Source of the DNA: Candidatus Bathyarchaeota archaeon
GTDB taxonomy: Archaea; Thermoproteota; Bathyarchaeia; TCS64
Length of the DNA: 30,012 bases
NCBI GenBank assembly: GCA_014730055.1
Contig: WJIV01000177.1
Coordinates: 1-30,012 of the forward strand
Direction: 5' to 3'
A program made the translations under genes and the position numbers. The notes under the pieces were generated by a model. It saw nothing but the letters and a program-made list of their open reading frames with translations. It made no database searches and had not been told where the DNA came from. This document shows, one piece after another, positions 14,881-22,949 of the stretch; positions within the stretch are counted from its first letter, which is position 1; the number at the start of each line of letters is the position of its first letter.

Positions 14881-16227
14881 TTGGATAAATACATTGAAAG
14901 CGTTTATGAGAGCGTAAAGGAGAAGGACCCCTTACAGAAGGAGTTCCACCAGGCTGCTCTCGAAGTTTTGGAATCACTTGAACCTGCCATAAATAAGTTC
15001 CCTAAATACAAGGAGCACAAGATTTTAGAGAGAATCGTGGAGCCAGAGAGGATAATCCAGTTCCGTGTTCCCTGGAAAAACAGGGATGGCGAGATTCAGG
15101 TAAACAGAGGATACAGAGTACAGTTTAACAGCGCTATAGGGCCATACAAAGGTGGATTCAGGTTCCATCATACAGTCTATTTAGGACTATTAAAGTTCCT
15201 TGGATTCGAGCAGATCTTCAAAAACAGCCTTACAACCCTACCCATGGGTGGAGGTAAAGGAGGATCAGACTTCGACCCACACGGAAAGACAGATGGTGAA
15301 GTAGAGAACTTCTGTCACAGCTTTATGTCCGAAATGTACCGACATGTAGGCCAGTTCACTGATGTTCCAGCAGGAGATATAGGAGTAGGAGCTAGAGAAA
15401 TTGGCTACATGTACGCAGCCTATAGAAAGATAACAAACTATCATGGAACCTGTGTTTTAACCGGGAAAGGATGGGGATGGGGTGGAAGCCTCATAAGGCC
15501 AGAGGCTACAGGATACGGAGCAACATACTTTGCCCAAGAGATGCTTAAGACCATTGATGAAGAATTAAAGGGTAAGAAAGTTGCGATAAGTGGATCAGGT
15601 AATGTTGCTCAATACGCGACAGAAAAAAACATGCAGTTAGGCGCAGAAGTAGTAACACTAAGCGACTCTGGAGGATGCGTATACATACCTGACGGAATAA
15701 CGAAAGAGCAGTGGGAATACGTAATGGATCTTAAGAACGTTCGTCGTGGCAGAATAAGCGAATTTGCGGAAGAGTACAACCTAGAATACGTCAAAGATGG
15801 TACTCCTTGGGTTTATGATGTAGATATCGCTATGCCTTGCGCAACACAGAATGAACTAAACGGCGAAGATGCGAAGAAACTCATCGATAATGATGTAATG
15901 GCTGTTAGCGAGGGAGCGAACATGCCTTGTACACCAGAAGCAGTTACAGCTTTCCATGAAGCTGATGTACTATTCGGGCCAGGAAAGGCAGCTAACGCAG
16001 GAGGAGTATCAACTTCAGGTCTGGAGATGGCTCAGAACAGTATGAGATATTTCTGGAGCCGCGAGGAAGTTGACGAGAGACTCCACAGCATCATGGTGAA
16101 CATACACAAGAATGCATACGACACCGCCAAACAATTCGGTGAACCCGGAAACTACGTCTTAGGAGCAAACATCGCAGGCTTCATGAAAGTTGCAGATGCG
16201 ATGATAGCTCAGGGTTACTTTGCATAA
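14881..16227 (+). CDS. gdhA: NADP-type glutamate dehydrogenase
   Basis: A 448-residue hexameric-type glutamate dehydrogenase converting 2-oxoglutarate, ammonia and NAD(P)H to glutamate and back. The substrate site shows GPYKGGFRFH (Lys90) and PMGGGKGGSDFDPHGK (catalytic Lys126). The coenzyme domain has SGSGNVAQYA, followed by a TLSDSGG stretch very similar to the E. coli NADP-specific enzyme (447 residues). This is the bacterial NADP subfamily, not the shorter form usual in hyperthermophilic archaea, so lateral gain is possible. TTG start with GGTGA six bases upstream and its own TATA box. It sits between the Hdr operon and NfnAB, which could supply NADPH. Confidence 0.94.
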   Translation: MDKYIESVYESVKEKDPLQKEFHQAALEVLESLEPAINKFPKYKEHKILERIVEPERIIQFRVPWKNRDGEIQVNRGYRVQFNSAIGPYKGGFRFHHTVYLGLLKFLGFEQIFKNSLTTLPMGGGKGGSDFDPHGKTDGEVENFCHSFMSEMYRHVGQFTDVPAGDIGVGAREIGYMYAAYRKITNYHGTCVLTGKGWGWGGSLIRPEATGYGATYFAQEMLKTIDEELKGKKVAISGSGNVAQYATEKNMQLGAEVVTLSDSGGCVYIPDGITKEQWEYVMDLKNVRRGRISEFAEEYNLEYVKDGTPWVYDVDIAMPCATQNELNGEDAKKLIDNDVMAVSEGANMPCTPEAVTAFHEADVLFGPGKAANAGGVSTSGLEMAQNSMRYFWSREEVDERLHSIMVNIHKNAYDTAKQFGEPGNYVLGANIAGFMKVADAMIAQGYFA

Positions 16228-16297
16228 ATCCTCAAATTCCTTTATTTTTTTAGTATATTTATTTAGGCATCACCATCTTACGTATCCAGGAGTAATT

Positions 16298-17035
16298 ATG
16301 GTAAAAAGAATCGGTAAAGAATTCATGGAGAAGACAAAATATCAATACCTTGAGAAATCTGATCAAATCAAAGGGTTGCCACAACCGCCTCTTGAATTAC
16401 CACAAACTGAAAAACCTGTAACAGATTTACCAGAACCGGACTCGGTGGAATTAATGGAAGTATCAGTCAATGAGGCTATTAATAATAGAGTAAGTGTTCG
16501 ATCATACTCAGAAAAAGCTCTATCACTCAAAGAGTTAAGCTATCTTTTATGGAGTACACAGGGAGTTAAGGATGTAGTACAAAGACCATCGACATTAAGA
16601 ACAGTACCCAGTGCCGGGGCAAGACACTGTTTTGAGACATTTATTCTTGTTAACAGAGTTATTGGGTTGGATCCAGGGTTATATAGGTTCATAGCTATAG
16701 ACCACAAATTACAAGAAGTGAATCTATCCCCTGAAATATCTGAAAAAGTAACTAAAGCATGCTTTAATCAAAGATTTGTCAAACAGTCTGCTGTCACATT
16801 CATATGGACGGCTGTTGCGTATAGAATGATTTGGAGGTACGGGGAAAGAGGGTACAGATATATGCACTTGGACGCGGGGCATGTCTGCCAGAACCTATAT
16901 CTATCCGCTGATACTATCGATTCAGGAGTATGTGCAATAGCTGCATTCTATGACGATCAACTGAACAATCTTTTAGGTATAGATGGAGAAGACCAATTTG
17001 CAATATACGTTGCAGCTCTTGGCAAAAAACTCTAA
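16298..17035 (+). CDS. SagB-type nitroreductase family protein
   Basis: A 245-residue FMN-dependent nitroreductase-fold protein of the SagB/ThcOx group. The core begins with NRVSVRSYSEKALSLKELS, then LLWSTQG, the VPSAGARHCFETFIL strand, GLYRF, and a helical region with DAGHVCQNLYL near the end, all typical of the group. ATG 16298 is chosen because AGGAG ends five bases before it; the frame is open to 16220 but the extra residues are hydrophobic and have no RBS. The N-terminal 40 residues are Pro-rich and precede the fold. SagB proteins oxidise azolines in peptide natural products in some bacteria, but stand-alone archaeal copies are common and their substrate is unknown. No cyclodehydratase partner is here, so a general flavin oxidoreductase is likelier. 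Confidence 0.85.
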   Translation: MVKRIGKEFMEKTKYQYLEKSDQIKGLPQPPLELPQTEKPVTDLPEPDSVELMEVSVNEAINNRVSVRSYSEKALSLKELSYLLWSTQGVKDVVQRPSTLRTVPSAGARHCFETFILVNRVIGLDPGLYRFIAIDHKLQEVNLSPEISEKVTKACFNQRFVKQSAVTFIWTAVAYRMIWRYGERGYRYMHLDAGHVCQNLYLSADTIDSGVCAIAAFYDDQLNNLLGIDGEDQFAIYVAALGKKL

Positions 17036-17071
17036 TATTTATAACTCTTCGAGCACAACACTAACATGGTG
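17036..17071 (+). promoter_or_regulatory. Promoter and RBS of the ferritin-like gene
   Basis: TATTTATAA at 17036-17044 is a TATA candidate beginning just after the preceding stop codon, giving a start near 17066. GGTG at 17068-17071 lies five bases before ATG 17077. Confidence 0.5.
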
Positions 17072-17076
17072 TTTTA

Positions 17077-17541
17077 ATGTCAGACGATCTTGTTGAATTC
17101 TTTGAGAAACAGATAAAACTTGAGAATAACATTGTAAAATCGGTAAACGATGCCCTTGAAGATCTTGATAATGAGGCCGTACAGATGGCCTTAAGGGGTA
17201 TATCCCTAGATTCCTCCAAACATGCGGATATGTATAGGTCGGGTATTGCGTTTTTAACGAAATCCACGAAGCCTCTTAATGAAGAGATGATGGATAAGCA
17301 GAAAAAGATAATTGAGAGACATATTCAGCTCGAGGAGGCAGTGATAATAGAGTTGGAAAAACAGATCCCATCAATCGAAAATCAGAAGCTGAAATTATTG
17401 CTAGAGGCGATAATGGCTGATGAGAAAAGGCATCACAAGCTACTCAAAAACCTGCATGAAATCATTGTTAAAGGAGAGACAATAACAGAGGAAGACTGGT
17501 ATGATGCTATTTGGGGGGATGTGCCAGGCCTCTGGGCTTAG
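17077..17541 (+). CDS. Ferritin-like (rubrerythrin-related) four-helix protein
   Basis: A 154-residue all-helical protein of the ferritin-like superfamily. Potential iron ligands are Glu16 in helix 1, His49 in helix 2 (DSSKHAD, where the usual Glu of ExxH is Ser46 or is replaced by Asp45), Glu86/Glu87 in helix 3 (QLEEAV) and Glu116-x2-His119 in helix 4 (DEKRHH). There is no rubredoxin-type CxxC domain, so it is not a complete rubrerythrin. Likely roles are iron binding or peroxide/oxygen protection. It has its own TATA box and GGTG site, and lies between a flavin oxidoreductase and NfnAB, a grouping consistent with redox stress handling in an anaerobe. Whether the di-iron site is functional is uncertain. 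Confidence 0.75.
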   Translation: MSDDLVEFFEKQIKLENNIVKSVNDALEDLDNEAVQMALRGISLDSSKHADMYRSGIAFLTKSTKPLNEEMMDKQKKIIERHIQLEEAVIIELEKQIPSIENQKLKLLLEAIMADEKRHHKLLKNLHEIIVKGETITEEDWYDAIWGDVPGLWA

Positions 17542-17693
17542 ATAAAAAGCTAATCAATAACCATTTCTTTAAGCAAATGCAGCATTCTATGTTTATAATT
17601 CTCCGAGACTTGTGTATTTTATGATTGATATAACCTCAATTTTATTAAGTGGTAATGCATCTCTAATGAGATTCGTTTCAACGTGGTGAATGC
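17542..17693 (+). promoter_or_regulatory. Promoter region of nfnAB
   Basis: A 152-base non-coding spacer. An AATTTTATTAAG block at about 17638-17649 is a plausible TATA box for nfnA, and GTGGTGA (17683-17689) is its RBS, four bases before ATG 17694. A second A/T block (TTTATAAT near 17591) may be an alternative. I see nothing else in it. Confidence 0.4.
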
Positions 17694-18518
17694 ATGTACA
17701 AAATAATTACCAAGGAAGAACTCACCCCCAACGCCAAAATGTTTGAGGTGCATGCCCCAGCTGTAGCTCATAAAGCTAAGCCTGGACAATTTGTAATACT
17801 TAGAGCCAATGAGATAGGAGAAAGAATACCTATCACCATTGCAGGAAATAATCCGGAAGAAGGAACTGTAAAAATATACTTTGCAGAAGTGGGCAAATCG
17901 AGCACAGAACTTGGAAAATTAGAAGAGGGGGATGAAATACTGAACTTTGCTGGTCCTCTAGGTAACTCTACAGAGGTAGATAACTTCGGTCGAATTCTAT
18001 GCGTTGGTGGGGGCGTCTTCGTTGGCGCCATGCAGTATCAGATAGAGGCTTTAAAAGAGGCTGGAAACCACGTCACAGCAGTTTACGGGTTCAGAAATAA
18101 GGATCACGTAATGCTGGAAGATGAGGTAAGATCCGTGGCGGATGAAGTCTACATATGCACGGATGACGGAAGCTATGAGTTAGAAGGATTGAACATTGTC
18201 GATGAACTCTTGGAAAATATCAAATTTGACAGAGTTTTAACAATAGGTCCCACAAGTTTGCAAAAATACCTGAGTGAAAAGACAAAGCCTTTTGGTATAC
18301 CTACAAGAGTGAATCTTTTCCCAATTATGGTCGATGGAATGGGGATGTGTGGTGCTTGCCGTGTAACCGTGGGAGGATCAGTCTTGTTTAGTTGCGTAGA
18401 TGGACCGGAATTCGATGGACATGAGGTCGACTTCGATGAACTAATCATGAGAATGAGAATATATAATCCCCAAGAAAAGATCGCGATGGTTGTTTACAAC
18501 AGGGAGGCTGAGAAGTAA
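17694..18518 (+). CDS. nfnA: NfnA/SudB: FAD- and [2Fe-2S]-binding ferredoxin-NADP reductase subunit
   Basis: A 274-residue subunit of an NADH-dependent reduced ferredoxin:NADP oxidoreductase or sulfide dehydrogenase, related to dihydroorotate dehydrogenase electron-transfer subunit. FAD site: RIPITIAG around 44-51. NAD(P) site: LCVGGGVFVGAMQ around 102-114. The C-terminal [2Fe-2S] site follows the Cx4Cx2Cx11C spacing, with Asp214 in the first position and Cys219, Cys222 and Cys234 after it. An Asp(Cys)3 [2Fe-2S] cluster is documented in Pyrococcus furiosus sulfide dehydrogenase, so the Asp is a family trait. The stop overlaps the nfnB start (TAATG). Confidence 0.92.
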   Translation: MYKIITKEELTPNAKMFEVHAPAVAHKAKPGQFVILRANEIGERIPITIAGNNPEEGTVKIYFAEVGKSSTELGKLEEGDEILNFAGPLGNSTEVDNFGRILCVGGGVFVGAMQYQIEALKEAGNHVTAVYGFRNKDHVMLEDEVRSVADEVYICTDDGSYELEGLNIVDELLENIKFDRVLTIGPTSLQKYLSEKTKPFGIPTRVNLFPIMVDGMGMCGACRVTVGGSVLFSCVDGPEFDGHEVDFDELIMRMRIYNPQEKIAMVVYNREAEK

Positions 18519-19912
18519 TGTCATTTAAAGAGCCACAAGCAGAGATGCCCAAACAGACGCCTGAGGAGAGAGTTAATAACTTCATTGAGGTAGCTAGAGG
18601 GTATACAAAAGAACTAGCCATACAGGAAGCTGAAAGGTGTCTTAGTTGTAAGAACCCCCAATGTATGAAAGGGTGCCCTGTAAATATCGACATACCGAGC
18701 TTTATCGATCTAATCAAAGAAGGCAAATTCATAGAAGCTGCTTGGAGAATAAAGGAAACCAACGCCCTTCCCGCCATTTGTGGAAGAGTATGTCCACAAG
18801 AAAACCAATGCCAGAAATTCTGCGTTCTAGGTATTAGAGGCGACCCAATCGCAATTGGAAGGCTAGAGCGCTTTGTCGCTGATATTGAGAGATTAGAGGG
18901 AGTTAAAACTCCTAAACTTCCAGAATCAACTAGACATCGAGTAGCAGTTGTTGGATCTGGACCAGCTGGCCTCACAACAGCAGCAGAGTTAGCCAAAAAA
19001 GGCCATCAAGTTGAGATGTTTGAAGCTCTTCATGTGGCTGGCGGCGTTTTGATGTATGGTATTCCAGAATTCCGTTTACCAAAGGAAATTGTACAGGCAG
19101 AGGTGGATTATATCAAACAATTAGGCGTAGAGATTCACCTAGATAACATGATAGGTAAATTATTCACCATCGATGAACTCTTCGAGAAAGGATTTGAGGC
19201 TATATTCATTGGAAGTGGAGCAGGATTACCTCGTTTCCTTCGTTTATCCGGAGAAAACCTTGCCGGAATTTATTCAGCGAATGAGTTCTTGATAAGAACT
19301 AACCTGATGAAAGGCTATGAATTCCCCAAATATGATACTCCAATAAATATCGGGAAAAAAGTCGCCGTAATAGGTGGAGGAAACGTTGCAATGGACGCCG
19401 CCCGTTGCAGCCTTAGACTAGGAGCGGAAGAGGTTCATATTATCTACAGAAGAGGCAGGAACGAATTACCAGCTCGTCATGAAGAAGTCGAGAACGCGGA
19501 AGAAGAAGGAATAATATTTGATTTGCTAGTCAACCCCATTCGATTCATTGGTGACGGAAGAGGAAACGTAGCAGAGATCGAACTAGTAAGGATGGAGCTT
19601 GGTGAACCTGACGAATCGGGAAGGAGACGACCAATCGAAATTCCAAAGAGCGAGTATAAAATCCCAATTGATAACGTGATAATCGCAATTGGTCAGAGCC
19701 CAAACCCAATTATACAGCAGACAACTGAAGGTTTGGAGGTTACTCGCTGGGGGACAATAATCACGGATGAAGATACTATGAAGACTTCCCTTGACGGGGT
19801 TTACGCTGGTGGAGATGTGGTGAGTGGAGCAGCCACTGTAATTAGTGCAATGGGAGCTGGAAGAATTGCCGCAAACTCTATCCATGAATATCTATTGACT
19901 AAAGACCAATAA
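18518..19912 (+). CDS. nfnB: NfnB/SudA: FAD, NADP-binding large subunit (glutamate synthase small-chain-like)
   Basis: A 464-residue flavoprotein of the glutamate synthase beta-chain family. The N-terminal Fe-S part has Cys41/44/49/53 and Cys88/92/98/102 for two [4Fe-4S] clusters. The FAD fold starts at GSGPAG (146-151), and the NADPH fold at VIGGGNVAMDAARC (about 283-296). GTIITDEDTMKTSLDGVYAGGDVV, the conserved C-terminal FAD contact, is intact (landmark AGGDVV). With NfnA it should form NfnAB, which bifurcates electrons from NADPH to ferredoxin and NAD, or Sud, which acts on polysulfide. No GOGAT large chain is present, so it is not a true glutamate synthase. Proximity to gdhA makes NADPH supply for glutamate synthesis attractive. 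Confidence 0.92.
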   Translation: MSFKEPQAEMPKQTPEERVNNFIEVARGYTKELAIQEAERCLSCKNPQCMKGCPVNIDIPSFIDLIKEGKFIEAAWRIKETNALPAICGRVCPQENQCQKFCVLGIRGDPIAIGRLERFVADIERLEGVKTPKLPESTRHRVAVVGSGPAGLTTAAELAKKGHQVEMFEALHVAGGVLMYGIPEFRLPKEIVQAEVDYIKQLGVEIHLDNMIGKLFTIDELFEKGFEAIFIGSGAGLPRFLRLSGENLAGIYSANEFLIRTNLMKGYEFPKYDTPINIGKKVAVIGGGNVAMDAARCSLRLGAEEVHIIYRRGRNELPARHEEVENAEEEGIIFDLLVNPIRFIGDGRGNVAEIELVRMELGEPDESGRRRPIEIPKSEYKIPIDNVIIAIGQSPNPIIQQTTEGLEVTRWGTIITDEDTMKTSLDGVYAGGDVVSGAATVISAMGAGRIAANSIHEYLLTKDQ

Positions 19913-19980
19913 CTAATTATCCAATATTTTCTCTTTAACCTTTCTTAGATTTTATATGTCCAGCTTCAATTAGGTGATAG

Positions 19981-21888
19981 ATGCCATTTACACCCTACCA
20001 TCTGGGACCAGCATTACTAATTGCACTGGTTTTTTATCCTTTTATAGATATTCCTACTTTCCTCATTGCCAATATTATACTGGATATAGAGCCCTTTACT
20101 ATTATGTTAACTAGTGGCTCAGAACTTCATGGCAGGTTTCACAGCATAACTTTAGGAACAGGAGTAGGACTACTGTTAGCAATAATCGTTACTGCATATC
20201 GAAAATATGGAAATTCAATCGAAATAGAAACGAGACTTGACTATAATTCTTCAATAAAACAGACATTAATTACATCTATAGTTGGTGTCTGGCTTCATGT
20301 GTTATTAGACGCTTTTCTATACCCTGACTTGAATCTATTTTATCCATTTGAGTGGAACCCTCTACTCGGATTATTCAGCTTACCTACAATCCAGAGAATG
20401 TGCTTGCTTTCTTTTCCTCTTGCAATAATGGTATACTTATTGAGGGTCACCATAATATGGTTGAGAGATAAGAGATCGAATAGTAAGCAACTGTTAGCAG
20501 AACCAGTTGATGAGGAACCTTTATTCATTTTCTCTGAGGAAGACTTGTCACTCAACGAACCAGAACCTCAATACTTTACTCCCTTTATCTCAGAACCTAC
20601 AGAAATTGTACCAAATGAGCCCCCAATCCCTATTATAAACGACTTCAGTATGCCTGAAACATCAAATAGAAACATTTCATCAGATGACGTCCCAGAAATC
20701 TACATAGGCACAGAAAGACCCCCAATACAATGGGGAATAATAGGAAAATCCGATAACAATATTGTGGGTGTCGACCTAAATGAGCCCCACATTGTATTCG
20801 TCTCTGGCAAGCAGGGAAGTGGGAAAGGTTATACCATAGGTGTAATATCTGAGATGCTGCTTAAAACCTCGATTCCAAATATTAGTAATGTTCAGAAACC
20901 TGCAACGATTATCTTATTTCACAAACCTAGAGAGGATATGCGCTCAGAATTCTGGAGCATTATTCATTCAAACAAAAACGAAAAGGAAACAGAAAGATTA
21001 GTAGATGAATATAATGTAAAGCCCCAACATGTTATTAATGCCTCGAAACTGAGGATCTTCATCGATCCTTTTGTCTTTATGAATGAGAGAAAAAAATTCG
21101 AACGGGACTATGGAACAAGGGTTTATCCAATAGGTATAAATCCCCATAGACTTACTGCAGAAGACTGGCCGTACGTACTCAGCATAGGTAAGAGAAGCGG
21201 ATCTATGTACGTTAAGAAGATATTCCAGATCATCAAGAAAACACAGTACCATCAAGAATTTGGCTTAGAGATGATAAGGAGCCATATAGACTCCAGTGAT
21301 CTGAACCCAAACCAGAAAAGCTTTGCTACTATGAGGCTAGAAACGCTACAAGAATATTTGGAGGCAGGAGACTTTTTGAAAGATCTTGTAATGGGAGGGG
21401 TAAATATTTTCGATCTTAGAAAAATTATGATGGAACCGGATGATATCTTCAGTGTAATGATCCTAGTAATCTCAGCTATACTAAACAATGAGAATACTGA
21501 GAGAGAACAATTTGTTTTCGTAATAAATGAGGCTCATGACTACCTCAGAAAAGGTCTTAGTAAGGACTTTACCGACTACATTAGCTATCTAATTAGGAAA
21601 AAAAGGCATGCAGGTACTTGGCTCATGCTGGATACACACTTCCCCGAGGATGTTGACCCTAAGATAATCAAGGGAAGTGACATTAAGATATTCCATAAAA
21701 GTGACATAATAAGTAGCAACTTGTTGAAACAAATAGTGGAAGGAACCCCTATTCCCCCACACGAGCTAAATACCGGGCAAGCGATTGTAAGATCGGATAA
21801 ATCAAACCTTGGACCCGATAAATTGTTAATAGTAAACATTAGGCCTAGACTGACTCATCACGGTGGTGCAACCAAGACCGCGATCTAA
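19981..21888 (+). CDS. Membrane metal-hydrolase (YdjM-like) fused to a HerA/FtsK-type ATPase
   Basis: A 635-residue two-domain protein. Residues 1-165 are hydrophobic and resemble the YdjM/DUF457 membrane-bound metal hydrolases: H7 near the start, ILDIEP (D35), HGRFHS (H50, H54) and WLHVLLDAF (H106, D110), in the order of likely metal ligands. Residues 165-250 are an acidic, Pro-rich linker. Residues 250-635 are an ATPase: Walker A GKQGSGKGYT (276-285), Walker B FVFVINEAHDYL (511-522) and a RKKRHAGTWLML region (about 539-550) like the HerA/VirB4 group. The P-loop Lys is followed by Gly and the Walker B Asp is Asn516. It may move DNA or a polymer at the membrane. ATG with GGTGA upstream; followed by a winged-helix gene. 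Confidence 0.8.
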   Translation: MPFTPYHLGPALLIALVFYPFIDIPTFLIANIILDIEPFTIMLTSGSELHGRFHSITLGTGVGLLLAIIVTAYRKYGNSIEIETRLDYNSSIKQTLITSIVGVWLHVLLDAFLYPDLNLFYPFEWNPLLGLFSLPTIQRMCLLSFPLAIMVYLLRVTIIWLRDKRSNSKQLLAEPVDEEPLFIFSEEDLSLNEPEPQYFTPFISEPTEIVPNEPPIPIINDFSMPETSNRNISSDDVPEIYIGTERPPIQWGIIGKSDNNIVGVDLNEPHIVFVSGKQGSGKGYTIGVISEMLLKTSIPNISNVQKPATIILFHKPREDMRSEFWSIIHSNKNEKETERLVDEYNVKPQHVINASKLRIFIDPFVFMNERKKFERDYGTRVYPIGINPHRLTAEDWPYVLSIGKRSGSMYVKKIFQIIKKTQYHQEFGLEMIRSHIDSSDLNPNQKSFATMRLETLQEYLEAGDFLKDLVMGGVNIFDLRKIMMEPDDIFSVMILVISAILNNENTEREQFVFVINEAHDYLRKGLSKDFTDYISYLIRKKRHAGTWLMLDTHFPEDVDPKIIKGSDIKIFHKSDIISSNLLKQIVEGTPIPPHELNTGQAIVRSDKSNLGPDKLLIVNIRPRLTHHGGATKTAI

Positions 21889-21972
21889 AATTTAATACTT
21901 TTGAATAAAAATATGTAACATAGAAATATGAAAGACTATGCAATTTGAATATATTTTATGAATATAGTTTAG

Positions 21973-21993
21973 AGTATACTATTATCTATAGAT
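21973..21993 (+). promoter_or_regulatory. Two palindromes upstream of the first winged-helix gene
   Basis: AGTATACT (21973-21980) and ATCTATAGAT (21984-21993) are perfect palindromes four bases apart, about 50-70 bases before the winged-helix start at 22044. They may be operators for autoregulation by that protein. A weak TATA (TTTTACAATT near 22013) follows at the right distance for a leaderless start. Confidence 0.35.
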
Positions 21994-22043
21994 ATGAATG
22001 GTGGATAATCCTTTTACAATTTCTGGAAGATCACTAAAACGAT

Positions 22044-22328
22044 TTGAGCGCAAGAAGATCTAAGTTTCAGCTATCAGTTGAGGTACTAAAACAGATTAAA
22101 GAAGGAGAACGTAAACCAACAAGAATAATGTATAGCGCAAATCTATCGTGGAAGAGTCTAAAAGAGATCTTGGGTTCTCTAACTGAACAGGGACTTATAG
22201 ACGAGATAGTTCTAAGTAAAGGGAAAAAAAGGACTAGAAGAAGATACGATATAACGTCAAAGGGTGAGAGTGTGCTACGATACTACGACGAAGTAAGTGA
22301 TCTTATAGAGATAGAACCTTCTGATTAA
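22044..22328 (+). CDS. Winged-helix DNA-binding protein, first paralogue
   Basis: A 94-residue single-domain winged-helix protein of the common archaeal type (MSxRRSxF..., then IMYSxNLSW and EILxSLTxQxLI). The helix-turn-helix covers about residues 10-55, a charged wing follows (SKGKKRTRRRYDIT), and a final helix (ESVLRYYDEV) probably dimerises. It starts with TTG and is probably leaderless. A paralogue sits at 28362-28661 on the other strand. It follows the hydrolase-ATPase gene on the same strand after about 155 bases with its own promoter, so it is not in that operon by overlap. Targets are unknown; the palindromes at 21973-21993 are candidates for its own operator. Confidence 0.82.
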   Translation: MSARRSKFQLSVEVLKQIKEGERKPTRIMYSANLSWKSLKEILGSLTEQGLIDEIVLSKGKKRTRRRYDITSKGESVLRYYDEVSDLIEIEPSD

Positions 22329-22435
22329 TCTAAAATTTAAGATATATAATCAAATTATTATTGTTTGTTAGTTTACTTCAATCGTAAATTATTTAAATTA
22401 AGAAATATAATAAATTAATTCTAAAGGTAAGACAA

Positions 22436-22885
22436 ATGAGTTTAGGTCAACTAGCTCAGGTATTATCGGGATTAGATGAAAGCCAATGGATAAGTTTGCT
22501 AAGCTCAACAGAAGAATATTTGAATGAAACCTATATCTGGGATAAACAAATTGTACCTAAACTTAATGACAACCTGGATTATCAAAATGATAAAGATTCA
22601 TTTATAGAGCTTATAGAAACCATTTTTCCTATTATAAAGAGAGCCTTTAGGGATGCACATAGTTATAGATACCTACCCGCAGAGTTCAGAGAATTATTTG
22701 AAACCAAGACTGAATATATGTTTCACTTAGGAAGAAAACTTCTAGAAGCATCAAACAGCACACAAAAAATTGAATTTATTAATGACATTCTTTCCGATAA
22801 AATGCATTATTTGGATAAAGAAATTTGTAACCACTGTGAATGCGTAACAATTATGAAGAACTTGAAAATCATAATAGAGAGCTAA
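22436..22885 (+). CDS. Unknown 149-residue protein with a C-terminal Cys cluster
   Basis: I do not recognise this family. The protein looks mainly helical and acidic, with an opening like a ferredoxin-free helical domain and no membrane segment or signal peptide. Near the C-terminus is CNHCEC (residues 131-136), three cysteines and a histidine that could bind metal but do not form a complete zinc ribbon. The ATG has a GGTAAG site seven bases upstream and an A/T-rich promoter (AATATAATAAATT around 22404-22416), so it is transcribed on its own. It lies between the winged-helix gene and rfcS. Function cannot be inferred. Confidence 0.6.
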   Translation: MSLGQLAQVLSGLDESQWISLLSSTEEYLNETYIWDKQIVPKLNDNLDYQNDKDSFIELIETIFPIIKRAFRDAHSYRYLPAEFRELFETKTEYMFHLGRKLLEASNSTQKIEFINDILSDKMHYLDKEICNHCECVTIMKNLKIIIES

Positions 22886-22949
22886 CACTTTCACCTACCT
22901 GCCCAATATAACCGAATTTAGAAGGAAATAAAAACCGGCTTCTCTTTAG

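Noticed and set aside
16220..16297. A longer start for the SagB-type protein
   Set aside because: The 26 extra residues overlap the gdhA end, lack an RBS and look non-coding. AGGAG before ATG 16298 decides the start.
18347..18400. The Asp214 ligand of NfnA as a novelty
   Set aside because: Asp(Cys)3 [2Fe-2S] ligation is already documented for the homologous Pyrococcus furiosus sulfide dehydrogenase.
18445..18996. A 183-codon open frame on the minus strand across the nfnA/nfnB junction
   Set aside because: It is a shadow of two well-supported overlapping genes: Ser-, Pro- and Leu-rich with no family features, no RBS, and the opposite strand carries every catalytic motif.
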